From Phoronis australis (Eukaryota; Phoronida; Phoronidae), in contig NMRA01000340.1 in assembly GCA_002633005.1 (NCBI GenBank), positions 230,425 to 294,424 on the forward strand: a stretch of 64,000 bases of DNA. Reading direction: 5' to 3'. How positions within the stretch are numbered: the first letter of the stretch is position 1; every line of letters begins with the position of its first letter. The translations under genes and the position numbers were made by a program. The notes beneath the pieces were generated by a model. That model was given only the letters and a program-made list of their open reading frames with translations, did not search any database and was not told where the DNA came from. Shown here piece after piece: positions 41,774 through 54,500 of this stretch.

Positions 41774-44619
41774 TTTGACTGCATATTAAAACGTGCGACC
41801 GTGTGTGACTAGGCAATTACAGATGGACTGAAATGAAACACTCACCTAAAATCTCCAGTCACCACGTGGTGGTACGTCTGGTTATCCAACAATTTTATTC
41901 TCCGGAATTCGCAAGCATTATGTTGTGTCACACAAGGTTACTTTCGTTGTAGGCTCGTTCCAGCCTCCACTTTGCAGTCGGCTGCGTGCAAGCGTTGACT
42001 TCTTATTTAGAAAGTCACATGAGCTAACTCGTCTGACAGGTGTTGCATTACTAGTATACGTAGACATTGAGATTATTAAAATGTGTTTTCGTTACTCAGC
42101 AAGCATCAATTATTGTGATGAGTGACCAATCCGTGCCCTTGTTGTGGGGAGCCTTAGTTGCTAAGTTATTCGATGTCATATCTATGAGCAGTCATGAACC
42201 ACAGTAGGCCTACATGGGGGCCGCCTTGTCTTTGGGTAGGTACAAGTCCAGGCTCAGTGAGGCTAAAATGTGGAATTTGCTTGTAAACGGACCATTGGGC
42301 TTTAGTGCCGCAAGTGGTCTACGTGCGATCATGCACGCATCCGGGGGGGAGGCTCGAGCGAGCTCCCCTCCCCATTTGGCGAAGTGGGCAAAAGGTCCGC
42401 CTCAGAGAAACAAAAAGTCCGGGAAAACGAGACAAAAGTCCACTAAAATGCACAGTTCATAGCTCTGAACAGGGTACCCCGTTTTTCTTTTGTTTTTTTA
42501 GACTCCCGTTATTTTGTTAGTAAAAGGTCCGCATCGTCAAAAATTCGAACCCCCTATATTTTACGGTGGGTGCGCGCATGGTGACTAGCTTTGTATAACG
42601 CGCCCCTGTTTTCTCCCATCGGTAAGATCATATAGCGTTGATGTTCAGTGATGTGGACCAGACCAGTGGCGTACTTTGGGGGTAAGGTTCCAACAGACTT
42701 GTGCTGTCGCCAGCAGAGATCCAGCCCCCAAAATTAAAAAATGGACATAAGCGTAATGAAGTTTTTCTTAACGAGTGGGGCTCAGAAAATTGATTACAAC
42801 TGTGTAACATTTGGCCCCCGTCGATATCAATTCCATCCCGTCGCCAACAGTTTCGCACCTGCCCCAGTTTTGTCCCCGTTCGCAGTCAATTTTCAGCGCC
42901 ACTTGTCCTTCACGGGCTTAACGGTACACGAAGATCCGCCACGAGTTTTATGACTTTAAAAAACATAGGCACCTCATATGTTTTCTCGTTGCTTTAGCGG
43001 AAAAGCGCAGTCTCGCAAAAATTTGAACATATAGACCTAATTCTGGCGGCGGACATTAAAATCCAAAGCGAGGCCCACTGCGATAAGGTGGCACTGAACA
43101 GTTAGGCTGCGGCCGCGGCCAATTTGCACTGCCAAAATAATAAAATTTTGTGGTAGGTCAAATTTGGGGGCATTTTGCTGGTAAGCATTGCATGTAAGCT
43201 CAGTAAATGTGGTTTGCTTGTATTTGTGAACATGCTGAGAATGAAAAGAGGCCATTTTCTCGGCTGTAGCTGTACTCTTCTTCAAAATGGTGGCCCCCTG
43301 TTGCAATTGTGCATTGCTGTGTAGCAACTGAGAAATTGGCCGCAATTTCAGGTAGTCGTCAAACAAGACAGATTTGCAAAAAAACTAGTTGGTTGACGGT
43401 ACTTTTGGACCACAGTCTTGGAATCGGTAGGATATTTGCTTTCGGAATCTAATGTTGGCTTTAGTCGAGCGTCGGCAGGGACGTGGTGGTTCAGTTGGGG
43501 TCAAAAGTGCTGCCCTTATTTTTCTTAGTCTACCTTGGTTTTCACTGGGAGTGGAAGAGTCAAAAATACAAGAAAGAATACAGTTTCTTCGCTCATCTGT
43601 AGGGCTTGTGATGTGAAATGACTCAAAACTTTTCTTTATTTGAATGCAGTTTTAGACGGAGTGAAGAAAAGGTGAAGAGTCAGTTGACGTGTGTTTTGAT
43701 AGGCAAACCCCTGTGAGAACTGTTCTGTGCCTCCTAAACAAAACAGAAGTTGACATTGCGTGAGTTAAATGGCCTGGCCGGTCTTTCGAGTCCAACCTGG
43801 ATATTAAATCTTTGAAATGGGTCGATAATTAACCACAGAGACGTAGAAAAATACATTAGAGAACAAGTTAATGCACCAAAGACTTGTCTGAGGTAAGGGT
43901 ATAATTTCTTTCGGAAAACTAGGTTCGAAACATGAAAGGTAAATGTGATCAAATTGCGGCGATCGTCACGGTAGTGTTACGGATTAGGTATTATGCTGAA
44001 TGCAGGGTTACGTTTCTTCTCGTAAATTGTTGCTAAAAATGCTTTCTACACGAACCAGGCCATCTTCTCGTATTGTTGACGAGTTGAAGATATATTCGAC
44101 TGTGGTGGCTCATTGCACTTTGCTGTCACGTGCAATTAGTCACATCTGGTTTAATTTGTTGATCAAGAATAGCATATCAAGCATAGCCTAGGTCCTGGTA
44201 GTGGGGTAGGGAGTACTGGGACTAACAGTTGATTTGTCATTGATCTGAAAGAATAATTGATGTTATTAAACATATTTTTATTAAAATAAAAAACCAGGCT
44301 CGTAATTGACAAAAAAAAGTTATTTGACTATCAATTCTGCTTTCTTGGTTTCAATAATTCTTACGTCTATTTCATGACCAAGTTTCTGAACCAAGTTGAA
44401 TTTTAAAATTAAAACATATTGGGAGTGACGAAGTGGGCTTATATGAAAAGCATTAAAGCGACGATGGCTGGGTGATACTCTGGGAGGGGTTACAGTATAA
44501 TATGCGCGTATTTATGCTCATGCGCCTATGTGTTGAGCTACACATCCAACCGGAATAAGGCGCATGCGCCTGTATGCTTGTTCCTTAAACAGATGATAAT
44601 TTCTGGGTTTACATAGAAC

Positions 44620-44790
44620 TAATATGTCGTTGCGTGGGACCCCCTCGGCCTGTAGAGCTTGATATCGAGATAACGCACTGTCAGTTCTTTCGAAGACCGG
44701 AAATCAAATCCGGTCGAAACCAATTTTACAATCATGGTAAGTGGTCTGAATCAAAACTTGGTTTTCGTGATGGAAGGTGGGTTTATAGTC
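44620..44790. repeat. Dispersed repeat family A, partial copy
   Basis: Contains cactgtcagttctttcgaag, and accaattttacaatcatggt then aagtggtctgaatcaaaac, as in the copies at 7495 and 51350. Confidence 0.45.
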
Positions 44791-45125
44791 AGAAACGTTC
44801 AAAATAGTGGATGTTGACTGTATTCAGTTCAACATTACTGTACAAAATTCAATAAAACACTGACAGAAAACATCCAATTCAGGACCTAAGCAGAAATGAA
44901 GCATAAGCGTGCGCCTGTATGTGAAATACGGGAACAAATAATTTTCCTTTAAAACAACGCATTATTCCGGGTAAAGGCGCGTGAGCCTAAGAATGGTTAA
45001 TGAGGACATGTTTGTTGGAATCTTATGTAGAAAATAACTGCAGGCAGTCTGGTACGCGTTATACCAGCCTTATGAGGCCACTCGGGTGGGCCCAATGCAC
45101 TGATCACCTGGAACCATTTTCATGC

Positions 45126-45131
45126 TTTATT
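45126..45131 (-). terminator. Candidate poly(A) signal of BPI-like gene
   Basis: AATAAA on the minus strand, about 385 bp past the BPI-like stop codon. Confidence 0.35.
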
Positions 45132-45514
45132 AATATATAGAACCTTATTTGAGAAAACATCTCTTTCCTAGTATAAATTTTCACCCAAGCATAGTTGTCT
45201 GCTACTGACTTAAATCAGCCATCAAATTTAACGATTTCAGAGACTGCCCATGTTATTTAATACATTGCATACCAAACAGCCAGAGATTTAAGATGTAATT
45301 TTAAAAAGGAAAGGAACATCAACAAATTCGTATCTATTTGTGAGATTGCACGACTGTATTATCGCTCAACACGGCAATAGTAACGAAACAATAACAAGAG
45401 ATCGCCCTCGGTAAAAACAAATCGGCTTGTAGATTGTCTGCTTGTTGACTTCAACCTAAATTACCATCTAAAAATTTCACGAATCATCGCACGGCGGTGG
45501 ATTGTACGACATAA

Positions 45515-48500
45515 TCATAGCTTAACGACACGGCGTTTCAGTTTCCACAGTATCCTGTATTTCGGTGCGCTATCGTTTATTCTCCATCGCGAAGACTTCA
45601 TAAATTTCAATGCGTTAGGCTTGTGTTCCACCTTCTTTAAGCCATGTGAGAGCGAAGGAACGTACTGCACATCAGTCTCAACTTGAATGGCATTCTGCAA
45701 AGAAATATGATATTCCGTAAGCTCCCCGCAATTAGTCATAAGGACATATTGAATTTATATCAAATGCACGCAGGGATGCAAGTTTTTAAAAGACGATGGG
45801 TGTGAAAATAAAAGTTGCAAATTGTGCTATTGTAGGAAAGGAGAATTACCAAGAAGTCGAAGTAAAGGTGGTTTAAAGTTAAACCTGGTTTAAACTGGAC
45901 TTAGACCAGGTTTAAAGATAATCTGCATTTCATAAAGGTGGTTTAACTTTTACACCAGTGGTCTAGTAAAACCTGGTTTAAAGATAATCTGCATTTCATA
46001 AAGGTGGTTTAACTTTTACACCAGTGGTCTAGTAAAACCTGGTTTAACTCCAATTTAGACCTGGTCTAAGTCAGTTTTCATTTCACCAACGAGGGCTATA
46101 TTCTTTAGACATGTATTAAGATCTTAAACCATGTTTAACTTTAGACTTGGTCAGACCCAGGTTTAACTGTTAAATATGTCAGACTTGCATGGTATAGGTA
46201 CAACTGAACGATGCCGCGGTGTGCAATTACGACGCAGTTTTAGAGCGAAAATGGACTATTTTCATTATTCAGGTTTACTACGACACGAGATCAAACGTAA
46301 CAGGGGCGGATCCAGGATTTTTTAAAGGAGAGGGGACGGTCAAGGACTTTTTGGAAGGGGGGACCAAGTCAACAATTTGAAAATTATAGTTTTGATATCA
46401 TTAAAATCAAGGGAAAAAGGGGGCTCCGGACCCCTTGACCGCCCTGGATCCGCCTATGTATAGACCAGTACGTGCTGGAGTGTGTCCTGCGGATTCCTCA
46501 GAATACGACTGGTCGAGCAGGGCGTCATCGTCGTAAGCACTACGGATTTGACTTAAGACAGCATCTTCTGATTCTTCTGACTGAGTTCCACCTCCACTGT
46601 TCTCCGATTCAATGTTGCCGGGAAGGGGTCTTGCCCCCCCTTTTGGCCGCGAAAAATAAAAACTAAAATGACACGGAAATAAATTTGGGCATTTATCATG
46701 TTACATCTAATCATGAGCATGTTCTTTAATGAGTGTTGGGCACACAAATTACATTTTTCCTCATGAGAAAAGCTTTTAGACCATTGTCGTAAATGTCTGC
46801 ACTGATTCTACTGGTGTATGCCATTCTATACCCACGTGATCAAGGTTTCATTGAAGCACTTCAATAGTTTCTTTGTTGGGTTTACCCACCTCGACACAGT
46901 GGGATGCCTTTGACTATTTTAAACCTGGTTCTACTGAACCAGCTCCCTGGTCTAGCAAAACCAGGCTTTCAGACTCTTAAACCATGTTGGTGAAATGCAA
47001 GTTAGGTCTAAAATTAGACCAGGTTTAGGAAGACCAGGGTTAAGTCTTAAACCTGGTTTTGTTAAACCACCTTTATGAAATCGACTGTTAGTGCCGGTTT
47101 CGTGAAGTGACTTAAACACATAGGCGGATTTACGGGGGGGGGGGATCCAGGGGGCTGACGGCATGTGTTGTTGTACCGTGCCGTTCGGGCGACAGTATCA
47201 GTCGAGGGCGACAATATGTGTGACAACACTGATGGAGTTTCAACGACTCTCAGCAGTACCACATTAGTTTACCTTAGTGGCGTTATCCCTACTTCGTCCA
47301 AACGAGATAAAAACAAGGAACTCGGCCCAGACGCTGTAGTTCCATTACTATTTAGCAATATGGGTGCGTTAGACAGATTAGAGTTCATCATCATTACGTT
47401 TTGGACTTTGGTTTACACATGACAACAGCACATACAAAAGCAATCACGTGTACACAAACCGGGAACATGGCATAATATTTCCCACCGTGAACTCCACAGA
47501 CACTGGTGAATATCTGACATTTGGTTATTTGATGTGGTGTACTGTGGCAAAGGAACGCTCTTTGAGAGTTTCAAGGACCGGCCAAGAGTCTGTAATTATA
47601 GTATTTGTTGTACATAGTGACCTGTGAAACGGGTCTGCCCACTGAGGGGTTCGAAGATCAGGGAGGAGTCTACAGTTGCACGATTTGTTGTATTGTCCTG
47701 TACAGAGAGACTTCCTATTGGCAGCTTAAATGGCCAGTTGTAGGAACATCACATAACTAATGGCTCATTGGGTATGAGTCCGTTGTCTTACAGGATTTGC
47801 TCTCCAAGACCGTAGGGACTGTCCTTCGAGAGGTTCAAAGATTGGGAGGGCATTCTGTAGAGGCGAGAATCTCAGTGGCACAAACGTCTCGGCTAATCAC
47901 ACAAGAATTCGCTAGATATCGACATGTATTATAAGCGGAGCTCGTGATCGCACTAGCTTCCTTCGCGAGATTTTTGCGTCTGCAGAACCCAGCACAATTA
48001 TATAGGGGCAGTTTGGGATTTGATGTAGAGTCCCATGTGGAACGGGGAGAGATTCTTGTACCATTGCAAGAGTTACATATTTGTTATGAAATCCTGCACC
48101 ATCTTTCTCGCAAATGCGAGTTCTGGCGTCGGAAGGTGATTTCCACGAAGTGATTTCGCGATAAGTTTTATTTATACACGTAAATGTTCTTTGAGGCGAG
48201 AGCCCACATATGACTGTTCAGCAATACGCACCTGCACCAAACTGATCTTGCTATTGACAAGTTTGATTCCAGACACTTCAGGGATAGGAATACCTTTCTG
48301 ACCGAGATCTTGAACAGAAAGAAAAACATACAGTTGAGAGAAAGCTAACATTGAGTTGTCGTTGCACTCTTGTAGCATTACTTGTTCATGTACAACAGCA
48401 GGTGGCAGATTCCTTCACAGGGACACATATGTTGTATTGTTGTGTTAAAATGTAGCTGTAAGCGAGTGATTTCAATGATTCGGAGATGGAATGAACTAAA

Positions 48501-51500
48501 GCAGACTTACAGGGACATGATCAAGCTCAATTACAGCCAACTTGGAACAACAAAAAATACAGTCAGGTTAGCGGCAAAGAAACAAAACTGCAGTCCCGTT
48601 TTTATTTTATTTTATTTTATTTGATTACTTCAACAACTAACCAGATGTTTTTTTACTAAACACACTGTCTTGTTTTCACTAGTTTACTATGTGGCTTGCT
48701 GTAAATTTTGTGCAGTTGTTATTAGTTATATTCCGAGTTATGGGATCTCTATAAAACACTGTATGCCATTAGAGATGACAATACCTAAATGTAGTGCTGT
48801 CAAACTATAGATCAGACAGCACTGAAGGTTTACTACTACGAATCTAGAGAATTCTGGCCATATTAAATATTTTGAAAAAATGTGCAGCACAGCCATTCAC
48901 AGTAAATACTTATAACAAGAGCAAGGCAGAGCGTTGAAATGCGCCAACAATTGCACCGTATACGGTATCCTTCTAGGGTTGGTACCATAAAGTGGCCAGT
49001 AGAGGTCATATATGTAGTATGTTGTACTTTGCAAAATGGAAAGGCATGGTCATTGTCTCCTCAATAGACTAGGGGCAAAATGTGAGTGATCTTCATAATA
49101 CAAGCACATCCTATACATCAGTTGCTTAAAGCACCACAGAAACATAGAATTAAAAACAAATTTACCAACATACGAGATAAGCACAGCATTAGAATGCCAG
49201 AAACAAATTTCTACTTGGAACTTTTCCTTCATAGTCACGAAGTAACACAAAGTATACACCTGAAGACCTATGAAAATACAGAGGTAAATGTAAAATACTA
49301 AAATTGCCACTAGAGGCATACCGGTAGTCAGAATCATCATAAAGTCGTCATTGTCCGTTGTCAACATCACATAAACACACTTGCTAAATTTAGTAAAGAT
49401 CCTGCAAACGGTTTGGGAGATACAGCCATGGGCGCAAAAAAAACTGACACTAGGAGGCGCCAATCAAAGTCATGGGAAATTCAGCGTCAACCGTCCTCTT
49501 AATACTAAGAACATTCATGCCAATTTTCACAATCATACTTAGAGTGGTTTGGTTGATAGAGGGGTGGACGCCAAAAAACAGACTCAAAAACAGTAAAAAT
49601 GGCCACTGGGTGTTGCAAACTAGGTCGAACCCATCCGAAAACGGGAAGATAGCGTCATCGCACTAATAGGTGCCTACATACCAAATTTCATGAAAATCCG
49701 TTAAGGACTTGTGAAGATACAGAGGTAAACGTAAAAAANNNNNNNNNNNNNNNNNNNNNNNNNNNNNNNNNNNNNNNNNNNNNNNNNNNNNNNNNNNNNN
49801 NNNNNNNNNNNNNNNNNNNNNNNNNNNNNNNNNNNNNNNNNNNNNNNNNNNNNNNNNNNNNNNNNNNNNNNNNNNNNNNNNNNNNNNNNNNNNNNNNNNN
49901 NNNNNNNNNNNNNNNNNNNNNNNNNNNNNNNNNNNNNNNNNNNNNNNNNNNNNNNNNNNNNNNNNNNNNNTAGGTGCCTACATACCAAATTTCATGAAAA
50001 TCCGTTCAGGACTTTTGAAGATACAAAGGTAAGCGTAAAAAAATAAAATTGCCACTAGGGGGCACACCGGTAGTCGGATCCGTCCGAAAGTTCGCACATG
50101 CCGTCCCATTCATGAATGGAACATATGTGCCAAATTTCATGAACGTATGTCAAAGGGTTTTGGAGATAAAACACCGGACGCCGGACGGACGCTGCCCGGA
50201 CGGACGGACGGACGGAGATGACGGCATAATGCGTCCACATATAAATATGTGGGCGCATAAAAATGATATCTTTCAACTGCAGAAAATAAAATGCAAAGTT
50301 TTTTCCTTTAACTGCCGTAATAAACCGACCCACAACAGTTCGCTGTACACTCGACTTACCGTTTAACTGTTTCTCAATGAAGTCTTTGGTGGCGAAACGA
50401 AGAGTGATATTCAACGCTCGTTCCTAAAATGACAATTCAGAAGTTTCTTTTGACCTTAAACTGCATCGGATGGTTGGAAAATGCGTCATTAATGTACGTA
50501 AATTTATTGTTTAAGCCCACCGAAAACGACTTTGACACGAACAGCACCATATAAATAACTGCAGACTCATTAAAACTAAACAAGTTTTGGTTAATTTGGT
50601 ACATTTTTATAATGACGAAACAAACAACTCCTCAAACGAAAAGCGAGGCTGTGGGTGTGTTGCTCAACAGGAACAATGTGTGTAATGATGCTGAATCATT
50701 GATGTATTATATTCCCTGTTTCTGAGATAATAGCTCGAATCAAATGGCAATTTGCTACAACATATGGCTAGGATTCAAAGAATTTCTGAATGTGCTAAAT
50801 GTGTCGCACTGTCGGCCTTGCGTAATTGCAACTTTTCAGTTCATTTTTATGGAAAATACATTTTCTATTAAGTAAAATATACCAAGTAGATCAGAAACGC
50901 CTTAAGAAGGTAACATTGCCCTTAAACTGAATTTACATACCTAAACTCGTTCTGAAACAATAGGTACAAAAGCGAAATCATGTAGCCTGGTTTGTTCCTT
51001 AGAAATTGCGGGGAGATTCACGCGCTTAGGAAAGGGTAGACGCGCAATAACACAAAGAGTTTACAGTCTAGTTTCATCGTCGTTGTTATGTTGTTCAACA
51101 ATAACACGTGAAGGGTTGAGTAAAAATGAAGAATCAAGATGCATGATCAGAATACGTTGATACACAAGACAAAAGGTAATGAGCCATGAAGGCTTCTTAG
51201 CCCTAGGCTACAGCCACATGTACCTGTACGGTAGAAGAAACGCCGCACTCACTTAAAGTGGAAAATAGCCAATGCCTCGTGTAGGAAGTGAACTTTTCGT
51301 TTAGTTCACTTACCGCCATAAAATGAGTCTAGCTCTGATGATAAGTGATGTATGGGTTTGCAAAGAATTGACAGTTCGTTATTCCTTAAGAGTATGCTGG
51401 GCGCATTAAATGACACGCCGTGACAAGTCAACTTGTATAGCCTGATCTCAAGCCATAACGAATAGTCAGTTCATTCCGAGCACTGATATCATCTCTCAAT

Positions 51501-54500
51501 TTTTCTCGATAAAGAACAATTTGAGACCAATTTCATAACGGTAAATGATCTCAGTCAAGAGCTTTCTCTTGAAATCTGGGTTATGACCGCTTCAATAAGG
51601 CTACTACTAAATAGAGTATAAGATCTACAAGAAAGCACAACTTCAGGGTAATTGGTCCCCGAGGGCCGTGTCAACGACATCACGCAAAATCATGAAACCA
51701 GATCAAGGATTCCAATTCTTTACAAATTTGTTTGACTGTAAGATTGTGTTTTTACAGGACAAAACTACTGAGAAGTCAACTTAGGTTGGAACGATAAATT
51801 TATAACCCGTTGCCCCCACTCATAATGGTTTCTGAAATGGCAGAAAATGATATCTTTTTCAAACAGAAACGTGGCCCTCGAAAACGCACATCTACATATC
51901 ACTGAAGTTACACAAATCCAAGTTTGCCTGGATAAATCAATCGTGAATTCCCATCGCGACACACATGTACACTATAAGTATATCATTTTTCCCATGAAAA
52001 TTTGACTTTATTTCCTCAAACATCCGTAGTATACGACTGACAGGTGTAGGTAAAATAAACTCACCAAAGGCCGTGTACTGTTGGTGATCGACGAATTCAT
52101 AACGCGGGCTGCAATGCTGAAACAAAATGGTGCAACCTATACTGAGATGTGGGAAAAATTTGGAAGCCTAATTTATTGAAGGATATACGCATATTCGTAG
52201 CAAGAATTGATGTATTAAGATTGGACCCACATGCAATGTGGTTTATGAAGCCAGTCGTCCAATGTAAACTTATATCACAGCCAAGTTTACATCAGCGCAT
52301 GCAAAGTCTCCTTCTGATACCACAGGAACGTAGAGGGTTCATGGCAAATATATAAGGAGTGACTATTTTTTCAAACACAAGTCTGAACTGCCCAAAATGG
52401 GCGATTGTTCTCTTGCATAACATATAATTTTTTGAAGATCAACGAAATCCGTCCTCTTATTAACAGGGACTCATTAAAAGAACGTGGTAGATATTGAGGC
52501 AGGCAAAAATTAAATCTGTCATCACATTCATTGACAGGCATGATCTCAACAGGAAATTTTTGTCAATTCTTCAGACAATCTTTCACCGAATTTAGTGGGT
52601 ACTGGGGCAGGCCGGAAGAGACTGGGACACCAAAAATGACTTTAAAATATAAAAATTGCCTCTCCACTAGGTAGTGCACAACAATACTCGCATGACATGA
52701 CTCCCTGACTCCTAACAAAAAACATATCTGACAAGTTTAGTGAAAATCCGACCAAGGTCTACGTAGATGAAAAACAAAAGTAGAAAACTGAAACTAGTGG
52801 CACACCAGTGATGGAATTTGACCGAACATCGGCGTAGTCCGACGGCATACTCGTAGGTGCACACTTGCCAATCAAAATTCAAGAAGATCCAGCAGCCGCG
52901 GCTCAATGCACAGAGAGGACGGTAATATGCAATCACATTCATGTATTTGAGCGCATTGAACGCAGTCTCGACCATTACCTTCCTACGACCTGGTATAGGA
53001 ACTTTGCTAAAATTAACCCCAAATGATCAATTTACTGTATACTTCTTTGGTAAACCCATGTGTGCACTGCCAGGCGATGGTTCCTGGTTGTATTGCAATA
53101 AATCGGGTCATTTTGGATTCACGGTTGCACTAATTTATGACGAAGGGCATGCCATGTCGGTCAACCCTTATACATACAGCTGCATATGACATAATAATTT
53201 TGTTAGCTCCCAATCTACCCTCTCTCCTTTGGGATAATAGTTATGTAATGTAGATACAAAATTTTTTTCATTTCTCGAGGTAGGACGCGCTCATTCTTCC
53301 ATTTCCCTAGCAAAAATTAAAGTGATATAAAATTGTTACATTGCTAAATGTTTTGACTCGTGTACATAGATTTGTATACTTTAAAAATTTTCAAAATTGT
53401 AGACCGTAATCTCCATAGGTTGCAACACAAGCCATAGATCATGATACCAGTAAAGAACAATAAAACAATAAACGTTCATGAACATCCTGTCTGAAGCACG
53501 ACAGGTTAATCAATGTTTCCAAACCTAGATCTTAAACAACACCGCGAAGGCCTTCGCCCAATACCTAGTGATATAATTTTCCAAAAAAAATTCACATTTT
53601 ATATCAAACAATTCATTACTGTTTGCCAGATTTCGCCGCAGCTAACGGAATCAGAAATCATCATCCCTGTGCTGGTTCAACTCACCTTGTATCTTGTATC
53701 GTTCCTTTTATCACGCCGTTGCTTGTCGAGACATTTAAATGAGAGGTCATCGACTGGAATATAAAAGGCGAGTACTCAATTTTCAAGACCGCAAAACCTG
53801 ACAGATTCGGTAACGTACGTCATAGTGGACTCGAAACCGAAATATATGCTGAAATGTATGTCACCAGAAAATTGGCAAATAGGACTCACTTTTTAATGAC
53901 AGGGGGTATTTATTCGATCTACCCACTTTAAATCTTAAGTGGGAGAGCCAATTACATTTTTCTCTCTTCCATTGATTCTTAAGTTGATGCGGCGCAAACT
54001 CCGATCTAGCCGAGAGTGGACAACATTTATTCCTTCACAAAATTAACCAGAGGTAATCTATTTTGATACGGTGGCGTTTTAGAGAACAATGCATAAATCG
54101 TGGAATTTGAAAGTTTCATGTGAATTCGATCAGCTCTTTCCGAGGTACAATGTTACGAATTGAGCCGCGAGACATTTCTCTAGGGTTCTATACAATTTCA
54201 AGAAGTCTATCCTATCCATCAATAATCATCCAAAATGCGATTGTGTCTTTAACAGTGGTCTAACTCTGTCCTACAACAACTCTAGTCATCAGATAAAGGA
54301 TGGTAAACTCAGACGCACAGTTGGTCTCTTTCTGTGACGTAAAGAATATCAAACTTGGAAGCACAGTTGTTCCGCTCGACAGGTAAAGGACGTCAACACG
54401 AATTTGGCCAACTGAGCAATGTTTTCAGCGGTATGTGCACACAATATCTTTCACAAGAGATAAGGCTACTTTTAAACTTCGAAGAAAGCAATGTTTGCCA

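Larger units (their letters stand above)
41727..45514. other. Intergenic, NTase-TPR 3' side to BPI-like 3' side
   Basis: No gene recognised. Contains a poly(A) signal, a G-rich/C-rich hairpin-like patch near 42340-42380, a family A repeat at 44620-44790, and patches of gcgcatgcgcct near 44560-44580. An open stretch at 43037-43366 on minus has no recognisable family. Confidence 0.5.

Noticed and set aside
43037-43366. 109-residue open frame on the minus strand.
   Set aside because: No family recognised, no matching exons nearby, and it contains repeat-like phrases such as gccaccattttgaagaa. Could be transposon debris.
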